A stretch of 48,317 nt of DNA from an uncultured Spartobacteria bacterium (GTDB lineage Bacteria > Verrucomicrobiota > Verrucomicrobiia > Chthoniobacterales > Chthoniobacteraceae), in assembly GCA_903933715.1 (NCBI GenBank), contig CAIZLD010000039.1:1-48317 (forward strand), given 5' to 3'. A program made the position numbers and the translations under genes. This document shows, piece by piece, positions 36,192-44,973 of this stretch (its first letter is position 1; each line of letters begins with the position of its first letter). Under the pieces are notes generated by a model. That model made no database searches. It was not told where the DNA came from and saw nothing but the letters and a program-made list of their open reading frames with translations.

Positions 36192-36803
36192 ATGTTGTCG
36201 GGGAGAATTATCGGTGAATTTTCACGCGATATCTCGTCGGCTCAGCAAAAACCGGTAGCCACATCCGAATGCGATGAATGTCAGGGATTGACCGAGCGCA
36301 TGTCGCGCATAGAGGAAAAGCTCGATACTTTGCTCCGAATGCAACTCGGTGCTGGTGAGATGCCCGGGTGGTTCGCAAAAAGCGAAGGTCGCCTGCTGAC
36401 CGCTGTTGCTGAGATGGCTGGATCATTCAGTCATATTTCAAGCACATGTAATTCGTTGCGCAAAAATGTTGAAGACATGGCAGATGGGGCTGACCGCTTT
36501 TTGGCAGGCATCAAGGCGAAATTAACAAAACCCGAGAGCGACCTCTTTTTCGAGATGATCGCCACGGTTCATGATGGCAGTAATCGAAAAATTCAGACCT
36601 ATTCTGATATCGGGTCGAAACTGGGCGTGAGTAAGCAGGCTGTACAAAAGCGTTACAAAAAACTGTGCACCTCTCACCCCGCCATTGCCGAATACATCGG
36701 AGCAATTCGGACTCCGCAAAAGGCAGACAACTTTTCCGAACTATCTCCTACTGAGCGTCGGAAGCGCGGAGTCGATGAATCTTACAATTATGATGAGCGC
36801 TAG
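36192..36803 (+). CDS. helix-turn-helix protein divergent from the defence cluster
   Basis: This 203-residue protein has a central helical region (residues ~35-140, coiled-coil-like: LTERMSRIEEKLDTLLRMQ) and a C-terminal helix-turn-helix resembling sigma-70 region 4 (YSDIGSKLGVSKQAVQKRYKKL, about 157-181). A CDEC pair lies at residues 27-30. The ATG at 36,192 was chosen for the AAAGG about five bases upstream; a longer in-frame start at 36,063 runs through the leader hairpins. It is likely a transcription regulator, perhaps of the divergent ietA-hsd genes. Confidence 0.7.
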   Translation: MLSGRIIGEFSRDISSAQQKPVATSECDECQGLTERMSRIEEKLDTLLRMQLGAGEMPGWFAKSEGRLLTAVAEMAGSFSHISSTCNSLRKNVEDMADGADRFLAGIKAKLTKPESDLFFEMIATVHDGSNRKIQTYSDIGSKLGVSKQAVQKRYKKLCTSHPAIAEYIGAIRTPQKADNFSELSPTERRKRGVDESYNYDER

Positions 36804-36812
36804 ATTTGCGTG

Positions 36813-36842
36813 GGTTGACGGAGGTGGTTGACGGGGTTGACG
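36813..36842 (+). repeat. three GGTTGACG direct repeats
   Basis: GGTTGACG occurs at 36,813, 36,826 and 36,835, just before a strong terminator and the replication module. The same core is found twice before the AlpA-like gene (22,466-22,481). The repeats could be protein-binding sites or iterons. Confidence 0.45.
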
Positions 36843-36861
36843 AAGTTACATCGCTCGAAAT

Positions 36862-36895
36862 GAGGTGGTTGCAAAAGCAGCCGCCTCTTTTTTTT
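36862..36895 (+). terminator. rho-independent terminator
   Basis: GAGGTGGTTGC (36,862-36,872) pairs along its full length with GCAGCCGCCTC (36,877-36,887), two pairs being G-U wobbles. The loop is AAAA, and eight T residues follow at once. It ends the transcript of the helix-turn-helix gene and separates the defence and replication modules. Confidence 0.88.
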
Positions 36896-36968
36896 GACAG
36901 GGCTGCAAATGCGTTGGGTCTGCTCGGCATTAAGCGGAACAGGCTCCATCCACCTGAAAGGAAATGAA

Positions 36969-37112
36969 ATGAGCATTAACGCAACGCAACCAACCGACGA
37001 TCAAAGTCCACGCTTCCAGCAACTACTGCAGTTGGCGACGGACGGACATGAGTCCGCTATCAGCGATCTTTGGCACGAATTCGCTTTCCAGTTTGAGTCC
37101 CAGCAACGCTGA
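36969..37112 (+). CDS. small hypothetical protein, 47 residues
   Basis: This short acidic protein begins MSINATQPTDDQSPRFQQLL and ends in a Gln-rich stretch. It has no membrane segment or known motif. It is supported by a good ribosome site (GAAAGGAAATGAA before the ATG) and by its position as first gene after the terminator, ahead of the replication genes. The function is unknown. Confidence 0.6.
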   Translation: MSINATQPTDDQSPRFQQLLQLATDGHESAISDLWHEFAFQFESQQR

Positions 37113-37199
37113 CAACCTTCCATCGCCTCCGGAGGTGGTCGCACCGGGGACGGCTCATCAATCAAGCGACCTCATTGAAAAAACATCTGTATCACCATT

Positions 37200-37928
37200 A
37201 TGAAAATCACCAAGAAATCCCAATCGTTTGACCCCTGCCCTGAATACAGCGGCCAGGCTGTTGTTGTCGACGTCACTCCCCTGAAGAAAACCGAGACGGC
37301 CTACGGCCCAAAAGAAGTTTTCCGGGTTGTCTTTGAAACCAAGGCGCTCCGCCAAGACGGCTCGCCGTTTTGCGTCTGGAGCCGTGGGTTTACCCCGAGC
37401 TTGAATGAAAAAGCGGCGTTTTCCCAGTTCTTGAGAAAATGGTTCGGACGGGCTCTCACGGAAGCGGAAGCCTCCGAGTTCGACACGGAGAACCTGATTG
37501 GCAAGACCGCAGATATCACCGTGGTTCATGAACAGGGCCGCAACGGGGAAACCTACGCCAATATTGGCCTCATCCGCCCCGACCGCACTGGCAAACCGAT
37601 GCAGGCCAGCGGGAAATACACCCGCGCCAAGGATCGTGAGGCCAATAAGGACGCGGAGTATCGGCGCGCCGATCAGGAGAACGCCTCTGGCACTGAGGAC
37701 AATTGGCGGCACACGAAGGTCCACGTTGGGCGCAACAAGGGAATCGATCTTTGTGATCTTGACCGTGAAGCAGTCCAGGCGTTGATCGATAATTGGCTCC
37801 CTACCGCGAAGGCGAACCCGAAACCCCTGGCTGACGACCGCCGCCTCATCGCGGCACTGGAGCAGGCTGCCGCTGAACTTGCAGCGGAGGCCGACGATCA
37901 GATCCCGATGGGTAACCAGCCTTACTGA
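37200..37928 (+). CDS. putative phage-type ssDNA-binding protein
   Basis: This 242-residue protein starts with a beta-rich region (residues ~5-130, with GQAVVVDVTPLKKTETAYGP and VFRVVFETKA), compatible with an OB fold. It continues with a charged middle and ends in an acidic, Ala-rich tail closing with DDQIPMGNQPY. An acidic tail with a hydrophobic tip is typical of single-stranded DNA-binding proteins that recruit partners. Position directly before nuclease, helicase and polymerase genes supports the idea. I could not place it in a named family, so the call is tentative. Confidence 0.55.
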   Translation: MKITKKSQSFDPCPEYSGQAVVVDVTPLKKTETAYGPKEVFRVVFETKALRQDGSPFCVWSRGFTPSLNEKAAFSQFLRKWFGRALTEAEASEFDTENLIGKTADITVVHEQGRNGETYANIGLIRPDRTGKPMQASGKYTRAKDREANKDAEYRRADQENASGTEDNWRHTKVHVGRNKGIDLCDLDREAVQALIDNWLPTAKANPKPLADDRRLIAALEQAAAELAAEADDQIPMGNQPY

Positions 37929-37941
37929 GGAGAACCGCACC

Positions 37942-38760
37942 ATGATTCTCGTCAGACGTGAAAGCGCCAGTCACTGGTATTTGCAGGATCGCACCCCGTT
38001 CCACGAAGTAGTGCGGGCAGACGGTAACGGGATGCGCCCGGTCACCTTGCGGGACGCCCGCAAAGTCCGGGCATACCCGAGCGTGACCAATGTGTTGTCG
38101 GTCTTGGCGAAGCCCGGGCTTGATGCATGGAAACAAGAGCAGGCGATCCTTGCAGCGCTCACGCTCCCCCGCAGCGAGGGCGAAACGGAAGACGCCTTCG
38201 CCCGCCGGGTGGTAGGCGACATGGGCGAGCAAGTCAGTAAAGCCGCTGATTTGGGCAGCGCCATCCATGCGGCATGCGAGGTGTATGCGCAGTCGGCGGC
38301 ACTTCCCGAGAGCCAGGATGTCGCCCGCCTGTTCCAGCCGGTACGGGAATGGTTCGACGCCGAGGTGGAGCGGATTGCGATGGTCGAAACCGTGGTGGCC
38401 CACCACGAATTCGGCTACGCGGGCACCGTGGACCTTGTTGCCAAGCTTCGCTGCACTGGAGATTGGGCCGTCGTGGATTTCAAGACGCAGCGCATCAAGG
38501 CCGATACCAAGGGGCAGCCCAAGCCCAACTTCTACGAGACGTGGCCGCTGCAATTGGAAGCCTACCGCCAAGCCATTCTGCACAGCGGACAGGGCAAACA
38601 GCCGCGTGACGTTGTTTCCCTAGTCATCAATTCGGAATCGCCCATGCCGGTGATCCCGAGGATCTGGCCGCGCGAGGAATACGACGGCTACTGGCAGGCG
38701 TTCCTCAACGCCCGGAACCTGTGGGTCTGGATCAAGGGGTATTGCCCCATCGAATTATGA
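37942..38760 (+). CDS. PD-(D/E)XK nuclease, RecB/Cas4-like
   Basis: This 272-residue nuclease shows the full motif series of the RecB/Cas4 branch: H109 in LGSAIHAACE, D164 in GTVDLV, D179-x-K181 in VVDFKTQ, and the late Q204...Y208 in LQLEAYRQA. It may resect DNA ends for recombination or process replication intermediates. GAGGAG lies about ten bases before the ATG at 37,942. Its stop overlaps the helicase start (ATGA). No iron-sulfur Cys cluster is seen. Confidence 0.82.
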   Translation: MILVRRESASHWYLQDRTPFHEVVRADGNGMRPVTLRDARKVRAYPSVTNVLSVLAKPGLDAWKQEQAILAALTLPRSEGETEDAFARRVVGDMGEQVSKAADLGSAIHAACEVYAQSAALPESQDVARLFQPVREWFDAEVERIAMVETVVAHHEFGYAGTVDLVAKLRCTGDWAVVDFKTQRIKADTKGQPKPNFYETWPLQLEAYRQAILHSGQGKQPRDVVSLVINSESPMPVIPRIWPREEYDGYWQAFLNARNLWVWIKGYCPIEL

Positions 38761-39992
38761 TCGACGACGGCACCACCTTTGAACGGCTGGTCGAGGCAGG
38801 CGACAATGTCTGCCTGACCGGCCCTGGCGGGACGGGCAAAAGTTTTCGCACCCGCAAGTTGATCGCCAGCGACCCGGACTGCTTCGCCGTGACCGCATCC
38901 ACCGGAATCGCCGCGATCAATGTCGGCGGGCTGACGTTGCACCGCTGGAGCGGGATGATGCTTGGGCCACAGAACGGCGAGAGCGACGAGGAATGCCTCG
39001 CCCATCTGATGCATGACAAACGCTTCAGTGTCCGGGCCGGTTTCGACCGGATCAGAAACTGCCGGACGCTGGTGATCGACGAAGTCTCGATGCTCAACGG
39101 GCGCACCCTGGACTTTCTTGATTTCCTCTGCCGACGTCTCCGGGCCGAGAACCGGCCCTTCGGCGGCATCCAGATGATTGTCACGGGCGACTTCCTTCAA
39201 CTGCCGCCTGTGAAAAAAGACCCGAGTGCCCCGTATGATTGGGCATTCCAATCCCGCGCATGGACCGAGGCGGATTTCAAGGTGGTTCACCTTACCAAGA
39301 TTCACCGCCAAAATGACGTCCACTTTATTGGCGCGCTCTCGGATTTCCGTTTCGGGTGCGTGGAAGGCGCGAATGCGCGTTTGCTACGCGCTAGGGTCGC
39401 GCGGTTCCCGGACGCGAACCTCACCCGGCTTTTCACGCACAACGCCCAGGTGGACAAGTGGAACCACTATCGGCTCGACGCCATTGAAAGCGAGCCGCGC
39501 TTTTTCGATGCCGAACTCAACGGTCCCGAGGCCCAACAACAGTTCCTGATCGATAACCTGCTCACGCCGCAGCGACTGGAACTAAAACGCGGGGCACGAG
39601 TGATGTTCACGGTCAATAGCGCCGAGGGTGGCTACGTCAATGGACAGACCGGCACAGTGCTGGACTTTGGATGTGATTCCATTTCGGTGGAATCCGACTG
39701 CGGACGCGACCTCACCGTGGAACCGTTCACCTGGAGCTATGACTCCCGCGATCCCCGCAGCGCTACGTTCACCCAGTTTCCCCTGCGGCTTTCCTACGCG
39801 GTCACCATCCATAAAGCGCAGGGGTTGACGCTCGACTCAGCCTACATCGACGTGCGTGCCGCCCGCGAGCCGGGACAGGCTTACGTGGCTCTCTCGCGAG
39901 TGCGGGCGCTGGACGGTCTGCACCTGAAGGATTGGTTCGCGGGCGTGTTCGTGAGCCGCGCCGCAGTTGACTTCTACCGCATTGCATCATGA
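38757..39992 (+). CDS. Pif1/RecD-like SF1B DNA helicase
   Basis: This 411-residue helicase has Walker A GPGGTGKS (22-29), motif Ia (TASTGIAAINVGG), Walker B LVIDEVSML (about 105-113), motif III (IVTGDFLQLPP), and late motifs with AVTIHKAQGLTLD and YVALSRV. This is the Pif1/RecD2 signature of a 5'-3' helicase. The start overlaps the nuclease stop as ATGA, and its stop overlaps the polymerase start by four bases, so all three are coupled. It probably unwinds DNA for the element's own replication. Confidence 0.92.
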   Translation: MIDDGTTFERLVEAGDNVCLTGPGGTGKSFRTRKLIASDPDCFAVTASTGIAAINVGGLTLHRWSGMMLGPQNGESDEECLAHLMHDKRFSVRAGFDRIRNCRTLVIDEVSMLNGRTLDFLDFLCRRLRAENRPFGGIQMIVTGDFLQLPPVKKDPSAPYDWAFQSRAWTEADFKVVHLTKIHRQNDVHFIGALSDFRFGCVEGANARLLRARVARFPDANLTRLFTHNAQVDKWNHYRLDAIESEPRFFDAELNGPEAQQQFLIDNLLTPQRLELKRGARVMFTVNSAEGGYVNGQTGTVLDFGCDSISVESDCGRDLTVEPFTWSYDSRDPRSATFTQFPLRLSYAVTIHKAQGLTLDSAYIDVRAAREPGQAYVALSRVRALDGLHLKDWFAGVFVSRAAVDFYRIAS

Positions 39993-42900
39993 GCTTTTCA
40001 ATTCCCGCTGACATCAATACATGGGATCGTCTCCGCACGGTCGAGTTCTACCACCGGGAGTTGGGCTGGGCTGTGCATGCCCTCTACTCTCCCCATAAAG
40101 GCCAGGATCATGAACGCGGGAAAAAACCGCTCGCCAAGGGCTGGCGCTCACATACCGCCGCTGAAATAACACCCGATTATCTCCACGAACATTTTGCCAA
40201 CGGCTCCAGCCACAACATCGGCGTCGTTGTTCGCGGCCCGTTCGTTCATGTCGATCTCGATTCGAAGCCCGACCGGGGCGACTCCGTGAGGGCATGGCTG
40301 GCCTCGCAACCTCAGCTTTCCAGCGTTCCCCGCGAACGCACTGGGGGCGGCGCGCATCTGACTTTCATCTGCCGCGATCTGCCGCAGGTTGTCGCGCAAT
40401 CCAAGAAAGCGATCACTGCCCAGATCAACGACGCCGTTTCCTGTGAGCTTTACACCGACGGCCTCAACCTCGTCGTCTCCCCTTCGGTTCACAAAAGCGG
40501 CACCCGCTATGAATGGGAGGTAACCGGCACTATTCCTGAGGTTCCGTGGGAGCAGATTCGCCAGTGGTTTGGGTTTGAGGAACCCGAAGCCCGCAAACGT
40601 GGACGGCCCTCAAAGGAAAAACCGTGGTGGGCGCGTTTCAAAGGTTCCCTGCATACTCTGGATGCCGTGGCGCTCTTTCGCGAGGCAGGGATGCTCGGCG
40701 ATGCCATCGCCCCCGATGAAGGGAAATGGGCTGTGCGGTGCCCATGGGAACATGAGCACTCCGACGGCCAAGGAGGCAACGGGCGAAAATCCGACACGGT
40801 CATTTTCCAAGGGCAAGCAGCTGACTGCCCGCCCGGGTTCAAATGCCTGCATGCCCACTGCGCCGAACGGGAATTGAAGGATGTTCTCGTATTTTTTGAT
40901 GAGCGCACGCCCGGCATCGTGGATCGGCATTGCCGCGAGATGCGCGTTTGGGAAGAGGGACAGGCAGCAAAGGACGGTCGCCCGCGGGTCATCCTGCCGG
41001 AAATGGGAAGGCCCGATTCCGAGTTCGCTGCTGAGATGGGCCAGCATCTTTCCCCCCGCGATATCTGGTTCAGTAAAGCAGACACAGTGGTATCCGTGGC
41101 TTTTCGGCGGTTCAGCGAGAAGATCAACTCTCTTTGCTTTCTTCCAGTCCAGCCGGTCGAAGCCTGTACTTCGGCGGAACAGTTCGTGGAAACCGGCGTG
41201 CTGCGCGAAGACAAAGCCACGGGCGATCTGGCGTTCGTCAAGCACACCATGACTCGAGAGTGTGCGTCCAAGCTGATCGCAGCCCCGCAGTTCCGCCGCA
41301 CCCTTCCCGAGATTATCCGCATCTTGGATATTCCACTCCCCATTCGGCAGTCCGGCGGGCGGATCGTTTTCCCGGAGCCCGGCTACGATCCACGTTTCCG
41401 CAGTTACCTTGATCCCTCCGCGCCGGTGATTCGTCCGGTTCCATTCGAGCGCGCCGTGGAGTTGATTTCTGAAGTCCATGCCGATTTTGGCTGGAAGGAC
41501 AATCAAAGCCTCGTTCATGCATTGGCCAGCATCATCACGCCATTTTGTCGTGGACTGATGGGGTGGGACGCCCGCTTTCCGCTCTGGCATTACAGCGGAA
41601 ACCGGCCCCGCGCCGGGAAGGATTATCTCGCCGGGGTTCGCCAGATTTTATACGAGGGCCGCACCTGCGAGGACGCGCCATTGGAGCGCGAAAGCGAGGA
41701 AACGCGCAAACGTATCACGGCTGCACTCATGGCTGGACGGCGCTCCATGCACTTCGCCAACTGCCAGGGGCATATCCAGGATGCGGCGTTCATCGGAGCC
41801 ATCACCAGCAAGACATTCGCTGCACGCAACCTCGGCAGCACCGAGGCGAAGGCGGATTTGGTTCTGCCCAATGAAATCGAGTTCAGCATTTCGGCCAACG
41901 TGGGCCTCACGTTCCGCGAGGATGTGGAGCCGCGCACGCGCCGAATCAGCCTGGTGTTTTTCGAGGAAAATCCCAACGGGCGCATTTTCTCCAAGCCCGA
42001 TCTCCACGGCTGGGTGCTGGCGCATCGCTCCGAACTGCTCAGCGCCGTGGGCGCTCTGGTGAAACGCTGGATGGATGCGGGCTGCCCCGATGGCCCATCG
42101 CCTTTCAATACTGCGCCCGAATGGGGCCGGGTGGTCGGCGGCATCATGCACGCCTGCGGTTTGGGCGACCCGTGTCTCCCCCACATTGAGGATGGAGCCA
42201 TCGGCGGCGATCTGCTCGAAAAAGCCATGAGGGCGCTCTATCGCCTCGGCTTTGAAAATTACCCGGATACCTGGGTGGAAAAGGGCGATCTATTCCGGCT
42301 GGTGGCGACCTCCGATGACGATGATCTGATGTTTTTTGGCTCCTTCGGCGATGAAACGGGGGCTCGTGAATCCAAAAAACGCATGGGCCGATTCATGGGG
42401 CAATACCGAGGCCGCGAATTGGCGGGCATCGTGATGGAAATCGACACCCGTGCGAAAGGCGAACGTCAGCGCGTGCGTTTCAGCAATTTCGATGCTTCAA
42501 CACGGCATCCCAATCAAATCCTGTTCTCCATTTTTGGAAACAGTGGAAACAACGGAAACACCACAGGTTGTATGAAAGCTCCCGACGAAAAATTCGGAGA
42601 GAAAAATAAAAAAAGAGAAGAATTAAAAAGGGAGAGAATAGAGAGAGGGGGCAGTATTTCCACTGTTTCCGTTGTTTCCACAATCACTGACCGTTCGGTG
42701 TTCCCCGACATCGCGGAGGCGATTGAGTCGGCTGGCTCGGTCGCTCTCGATTTGGAGACGTTTGGGGCTCGCAAATCAGACGCGTTGAATCCCTGGCGGG
42801 GCGATATCCGGCTCCTCACGCTCAAAGTTGAAAATGCCGACACCTGGATCATTGATCTGCAAGCCACCGGCTACGATTTGGGGCCGTTATCAAAAGCCCT

Positions 42901-44389
42901 CGAATCCAGCGCCGTTATCGCCCACAACGCCAAGTTCGATCTGCTCTGGTTGGCGGTGAAATGTGGGTGCCACCCGAAACGCATTTTTTGCACGCTCACC
43001 GCCGCACGCCTTCTCAGCGCCGGGACAAAGCCGGGCAACAATCTCGATCAGTGCCTCCGACGCTACCTTGGCATCCTGCCTGCCTCCGACCACAGCACTT
43101 CCGATTGGGGTGGGATGCTGCTCACCCCCGACCAACTCGCCTACGCCGCACGGGATGTTCAACATCTCCATGCTCTGCAAGACAAGCTGAAGGATGAAGT
43201 TGCCGGTGCGAAGCTGGATGCGGTTTGTGAAATGGAGATGGCGCTCGTGCCAGTGGTGGTTGCGATGGAAGAAGCAGGTTTCGCGGTCGACGTCCAGAAA
43301 CTCCAGGAACTCCGTGACGGCGCACGGGATACCGCCCGGCGCATGAGCGATCAGCTTCGGGATGTGCTGGGCAATCGGGGGATCAATCCCGCCAGCCCCG
43401 ACCAGCTCAAAACAGCCCTCGCCCGAGCCGGTATCACCGTCCCCAACACGAACGAGGAAACGCTCAAAGCCGCCAACGACGGGCGCATCATTCCGGCTAT
43501 TCTTGAATTCCGTGGCGCGGAAAAGAGCGCCCAGCAGGCCGAGACGCTTCTTGAGTGTGTGGAGATGGATGGTCGCATTCACGGTCGTTTCGAGCCGACC
43601 GGGACGGACACGGGCCGATTTGCCAGCAAGTCGCCCAATCTCCAGAACATCGGACGGGGTTCGCTCCGCGACTGCTTCGTGGCACCGGAGGGACACGCGC
43701 TGATTGTTGCGGACTACTCACAGATTGAATTGCGTGCTGCTGCCGCCATCGCTGAGGAAACAAAAATGATTGAGGCATACAACCGGAGCGCTGACTTGCA
43801 CCGGCTGACGGCCTCCACTGTGCTTGGAAAAAATGTGGACGATGTGACCAAGGAGGATCGGCAGATGGCCAAGGCAGTAAACTTCGGATTGCTTTACGGG
43901 CAATCGGCCAAGGGACTGGTCCGCTACGCCGCCACTTCCTATGGTGTGACGATTTCAGAGGAAGATGCACAGTCGATTCGTTCTGCGTTCTTCCGATCCT
44001 ACGGCCATCTGCGCCAGTGGCACGGTGAAAGCCATAATCAAGCGGAACGGGGCGTGAAGGAAATTCGCACGGCGCTCGGTCGCCGCCGGTTGATTCCGCC
44101 CGAGGCAACGGCGTGGGAGCGGTTCACGGCATTGGTGAATACGCCAGTCCAGGGTGGTTGCGCCGATGTGATGAAACGCGCGATCCTGCTGCTGGCCGAG
44201 AGATTGCCCCAAGGGGCGCGGATCGTCAGCACGGTTCACGATGAATTGATCTTGGAGGCACCGGAATCCGATGCGCCTGCTGCACTTGCGCTCGTTGAAT
44301 CCGCGATGATTGAAGCCATGACCACACTCTTTCCAACGGTGCCGGTCGAGGTCGAAGCCAAGATTTGCAAACGATGGGGGGAGAAATAA
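39989..44389 (+). CDS. PrimPol - P-loop-like - exonuclease - family A DNA polymerase fusion
   Basis: In this 1,466-residue chain, residues 1-200 form an archaeo-eukaryotic primase/polymerase: D89/D91 in FVHVDLD, GGGAHLTF at ~119 and H168 in SPSVHKSG. A Cys/His cluster follows (CPWEHEH ~250; CLHAHC ~285). The middle (about 380-840) holds a Walker A-like loop, GNRPRAGKD (~537), with Asp where Ser/Thr is expected. After a low-complexity linker (~850-890) comes a 3'-5' exonuclease (D921, E923; HNAKFD; YAARDVQ) and then polymerase motif A (VADYSQIELR, D1242), motif B (RQMAKAVNFGLLYGQ) and motif C (VHDE, D1418). It likely primes and copies the element. Confidence 0.92.
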   Translation: MSFSIPADINTWDRLRTVEFYHRELGWAVHALYSPHKGQDHERGKKPLAKGWRSHTAAEITPDYLHEHFANGSSHNIGVVVRGPFVHVDLDSKPDRGDSVRAWLASQPQLSSVPRERTGGGAHLTFICRDLPQVVAQSKKAITAQINDAVSCELYTDGLNLVVSPSVHKSGTRYEWEVTGTIPEVPWEQIRQWFGFEEPEARKRGRPSKEKPWWARFKGSLHTLDAVALFREAGMLGDAIAPDEGKWAVRCPWEHEHSDGQGGNGRKSDTVIFQGQAADCPPGFKCLHAHCAERELKDVLVFFDERTPGIVDRHCREMRVWEEGQAAKDGRPRVILPEMGRPDSEFAAEMGQHLSPRDIWFSKADTVVSVAFRRFSEKINSLCFLPVQPVEACTSAEQFVETGVLREDKATGDLAFVKHTMTRECASKLIAAPQFRRTLPEIIRILDIPLPIRQSGGRIVFPEPGYDPRFRSYLDPSAPVIRPVPFERAVELISEVHADFGWKDNQSLVHALASIITPFCRGLMGWDARFPLWHYSGNRPRAGKDYLAGVRQILYEGRTCEDAPLERESEETRKRITAALMAGRRSMHFANCQGHIQDAAFIGAITSKTFAARNLGSTEAKADLVLPNEIEFSISANVGLTFREDVEPRTRRISLVFFEENPNGRIFSKPDLHGWVLAHRSELLSAVGALVKRWMDAGCPDGPSPFNTAPEWGRVVGGIMHACGLGDPCLPHIEDGAIGGDLLEKAMRALYRLGFENYPDTWVEKGDLFRLVATSDDDDLMFFGSFGDETGARESKKRMGRFMGQYRGRELAGIVMEIDTRAKGERQRVRFSNFDASTRHPNQILFSIFGNSGNNGNTTGCMKAPDEKFGEKNKKREELKRERIERGGSISTVSVVSTITDRSVFPDIAEAIESAGSVALDLETFGARKSDALNPWRGDIRLLTLKVENADTWIIDLQATGYDLGPLSKALESSAVIAHNAKFDLLWLAVKCGCHPKRIFCTLTAARLLSAGTKPGNNLDQCLRRYLGILPASDHSTSDWGGMLLTPDQLAYAARDVQHLHALQDKLKDEVAGAKLDAVCEMEMALVPVVVAMEEAGFAVDVQKLQELRDGARDTARRMSDQLRDVLGNRGINPASPDQLKTALARAGITVPNTNEETLKAANDGRIIPAILEFRGAEKSAQQAETLLECVEMDGRIHGRFEPTGTDTGRFASKSPNLQNIGRGSLRDCFVAPEGHALIVADYSQIELRAAAAIAEETKMIEAYNRSADLHRLTASTVLGKNVDDVTKEDRQMAKAVNFGLLYGQSAKGLVRYAATSYGVTISEEDAQSIRSAFFRSYGHLRQWHGESHNQAERGVKEIRTALGRRRLIPPEATAWERFTALVNTPVQGGCADVMKRAILLLAERLPQGARIVSTVHDELILEAPESDAPAALALVESAMIEAMTTLFPTVPVEVEAKICKRWGEK
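42536..42681. repeat. 9-bp iterated inverted repeat at the PrimPol/PolA junction
   Basis: GGAAACA starts three 9-bp units at 42,536, 42,545 and 42,554. A mirrored array of TTTCC units lies at 42,657-42,681. The 18-mer GTGGAAACAACGGAAACA (42,543-42,560) and its exact reverse complement (42,664-42,681) flank a purine-rich spacer with an A7 run (42,608-42,614). The array sits exactly between the primase/P-loop and exonuclease/polymerase halves of the fused gene. Confidence 0.85.
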
Positions 44390-44973
44390 TGAACGATAAC
44401 GACTACGCACGGCGGCAGGCCGAGAAGGATCGGGAATACCAACAATACTATCAAAGCCCGGAGTTTCTGCGGTATGTGGAAAGCCTTTCTCCAGAAGAAC
44501 GACGTCGTTTGGAAACTGAGGGCCTGCTCAAGCCGATGATCGACCGTTCCGGCTCTACCCTTCGCGACGAGGACGCTTCGGAATCGAGCATGGCTTGCGA
44601 AAAACCGGATTTCGCCGCTGCCATCGACCATGAACCGCTCGCCCCGGCATTCCAACAATCAGCATCCGCTGCGGGTGACGTGCTCGCCTCGTTCTGCGCC
44701 AGGATTCGGGGACGTGCAAATCCCGCCCTCGTGTTCGATGCGGTCTGCTACGCCACCGGCGTGACTGACGTTGAAGGCGTGAGCGCCACGGAACTCGCCG
44801 CCCGCCACGGCATCACCAAGCAAGCTTTTTCAAAGATCGCCGTGGAGTGGTGCCAGACATTCGGGCTCCAGCCCTCGCGCTCCATGAAGTCCAAGACGGC
44901 CCGAAAAGTTTACCGCGAACGCGCCACGCGGGTTCATCAGCGGCGCAAATTGACAACCTCTCAACCCACATGA
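44389..44973 (+). CDS. hypothetical protein with C-terminal helix-turn-helix
   Basis: This 194-residue protein has a charged helical N-terminus (ARRQAEKDREYQQYYQSPEF) and a C-terminal DNA-binding-like segment, TELAARHGITKQAFSKIAVEW (about 150-170), similar to sigma-factor or recombinase helix-turn-helices. The tail is basic. GGGGGGAG precedes the ATG, which overlaps the polymerase stop as TAATG, and its own stop overlaps the next start. It is probably a replication-linked regulator, but no family is recognised. Confidence 0.72.
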   Translation: MNDNDYARRQAEKDREYQQYYQSPEFLRYVESLSPEERRRLETEGLLKPMIDRSGSTLRDEDASESSMACEKPDFAAAIDHEPLAPAFQQSASAAGDVLASFCARIRGRANPALVFDAVCYATGVTDVEGVSATELAARHGITKQAFSKIAVEWCQTFGLQPSRSMKSKTARKVYRERATRVHQRRKLTTSQPT

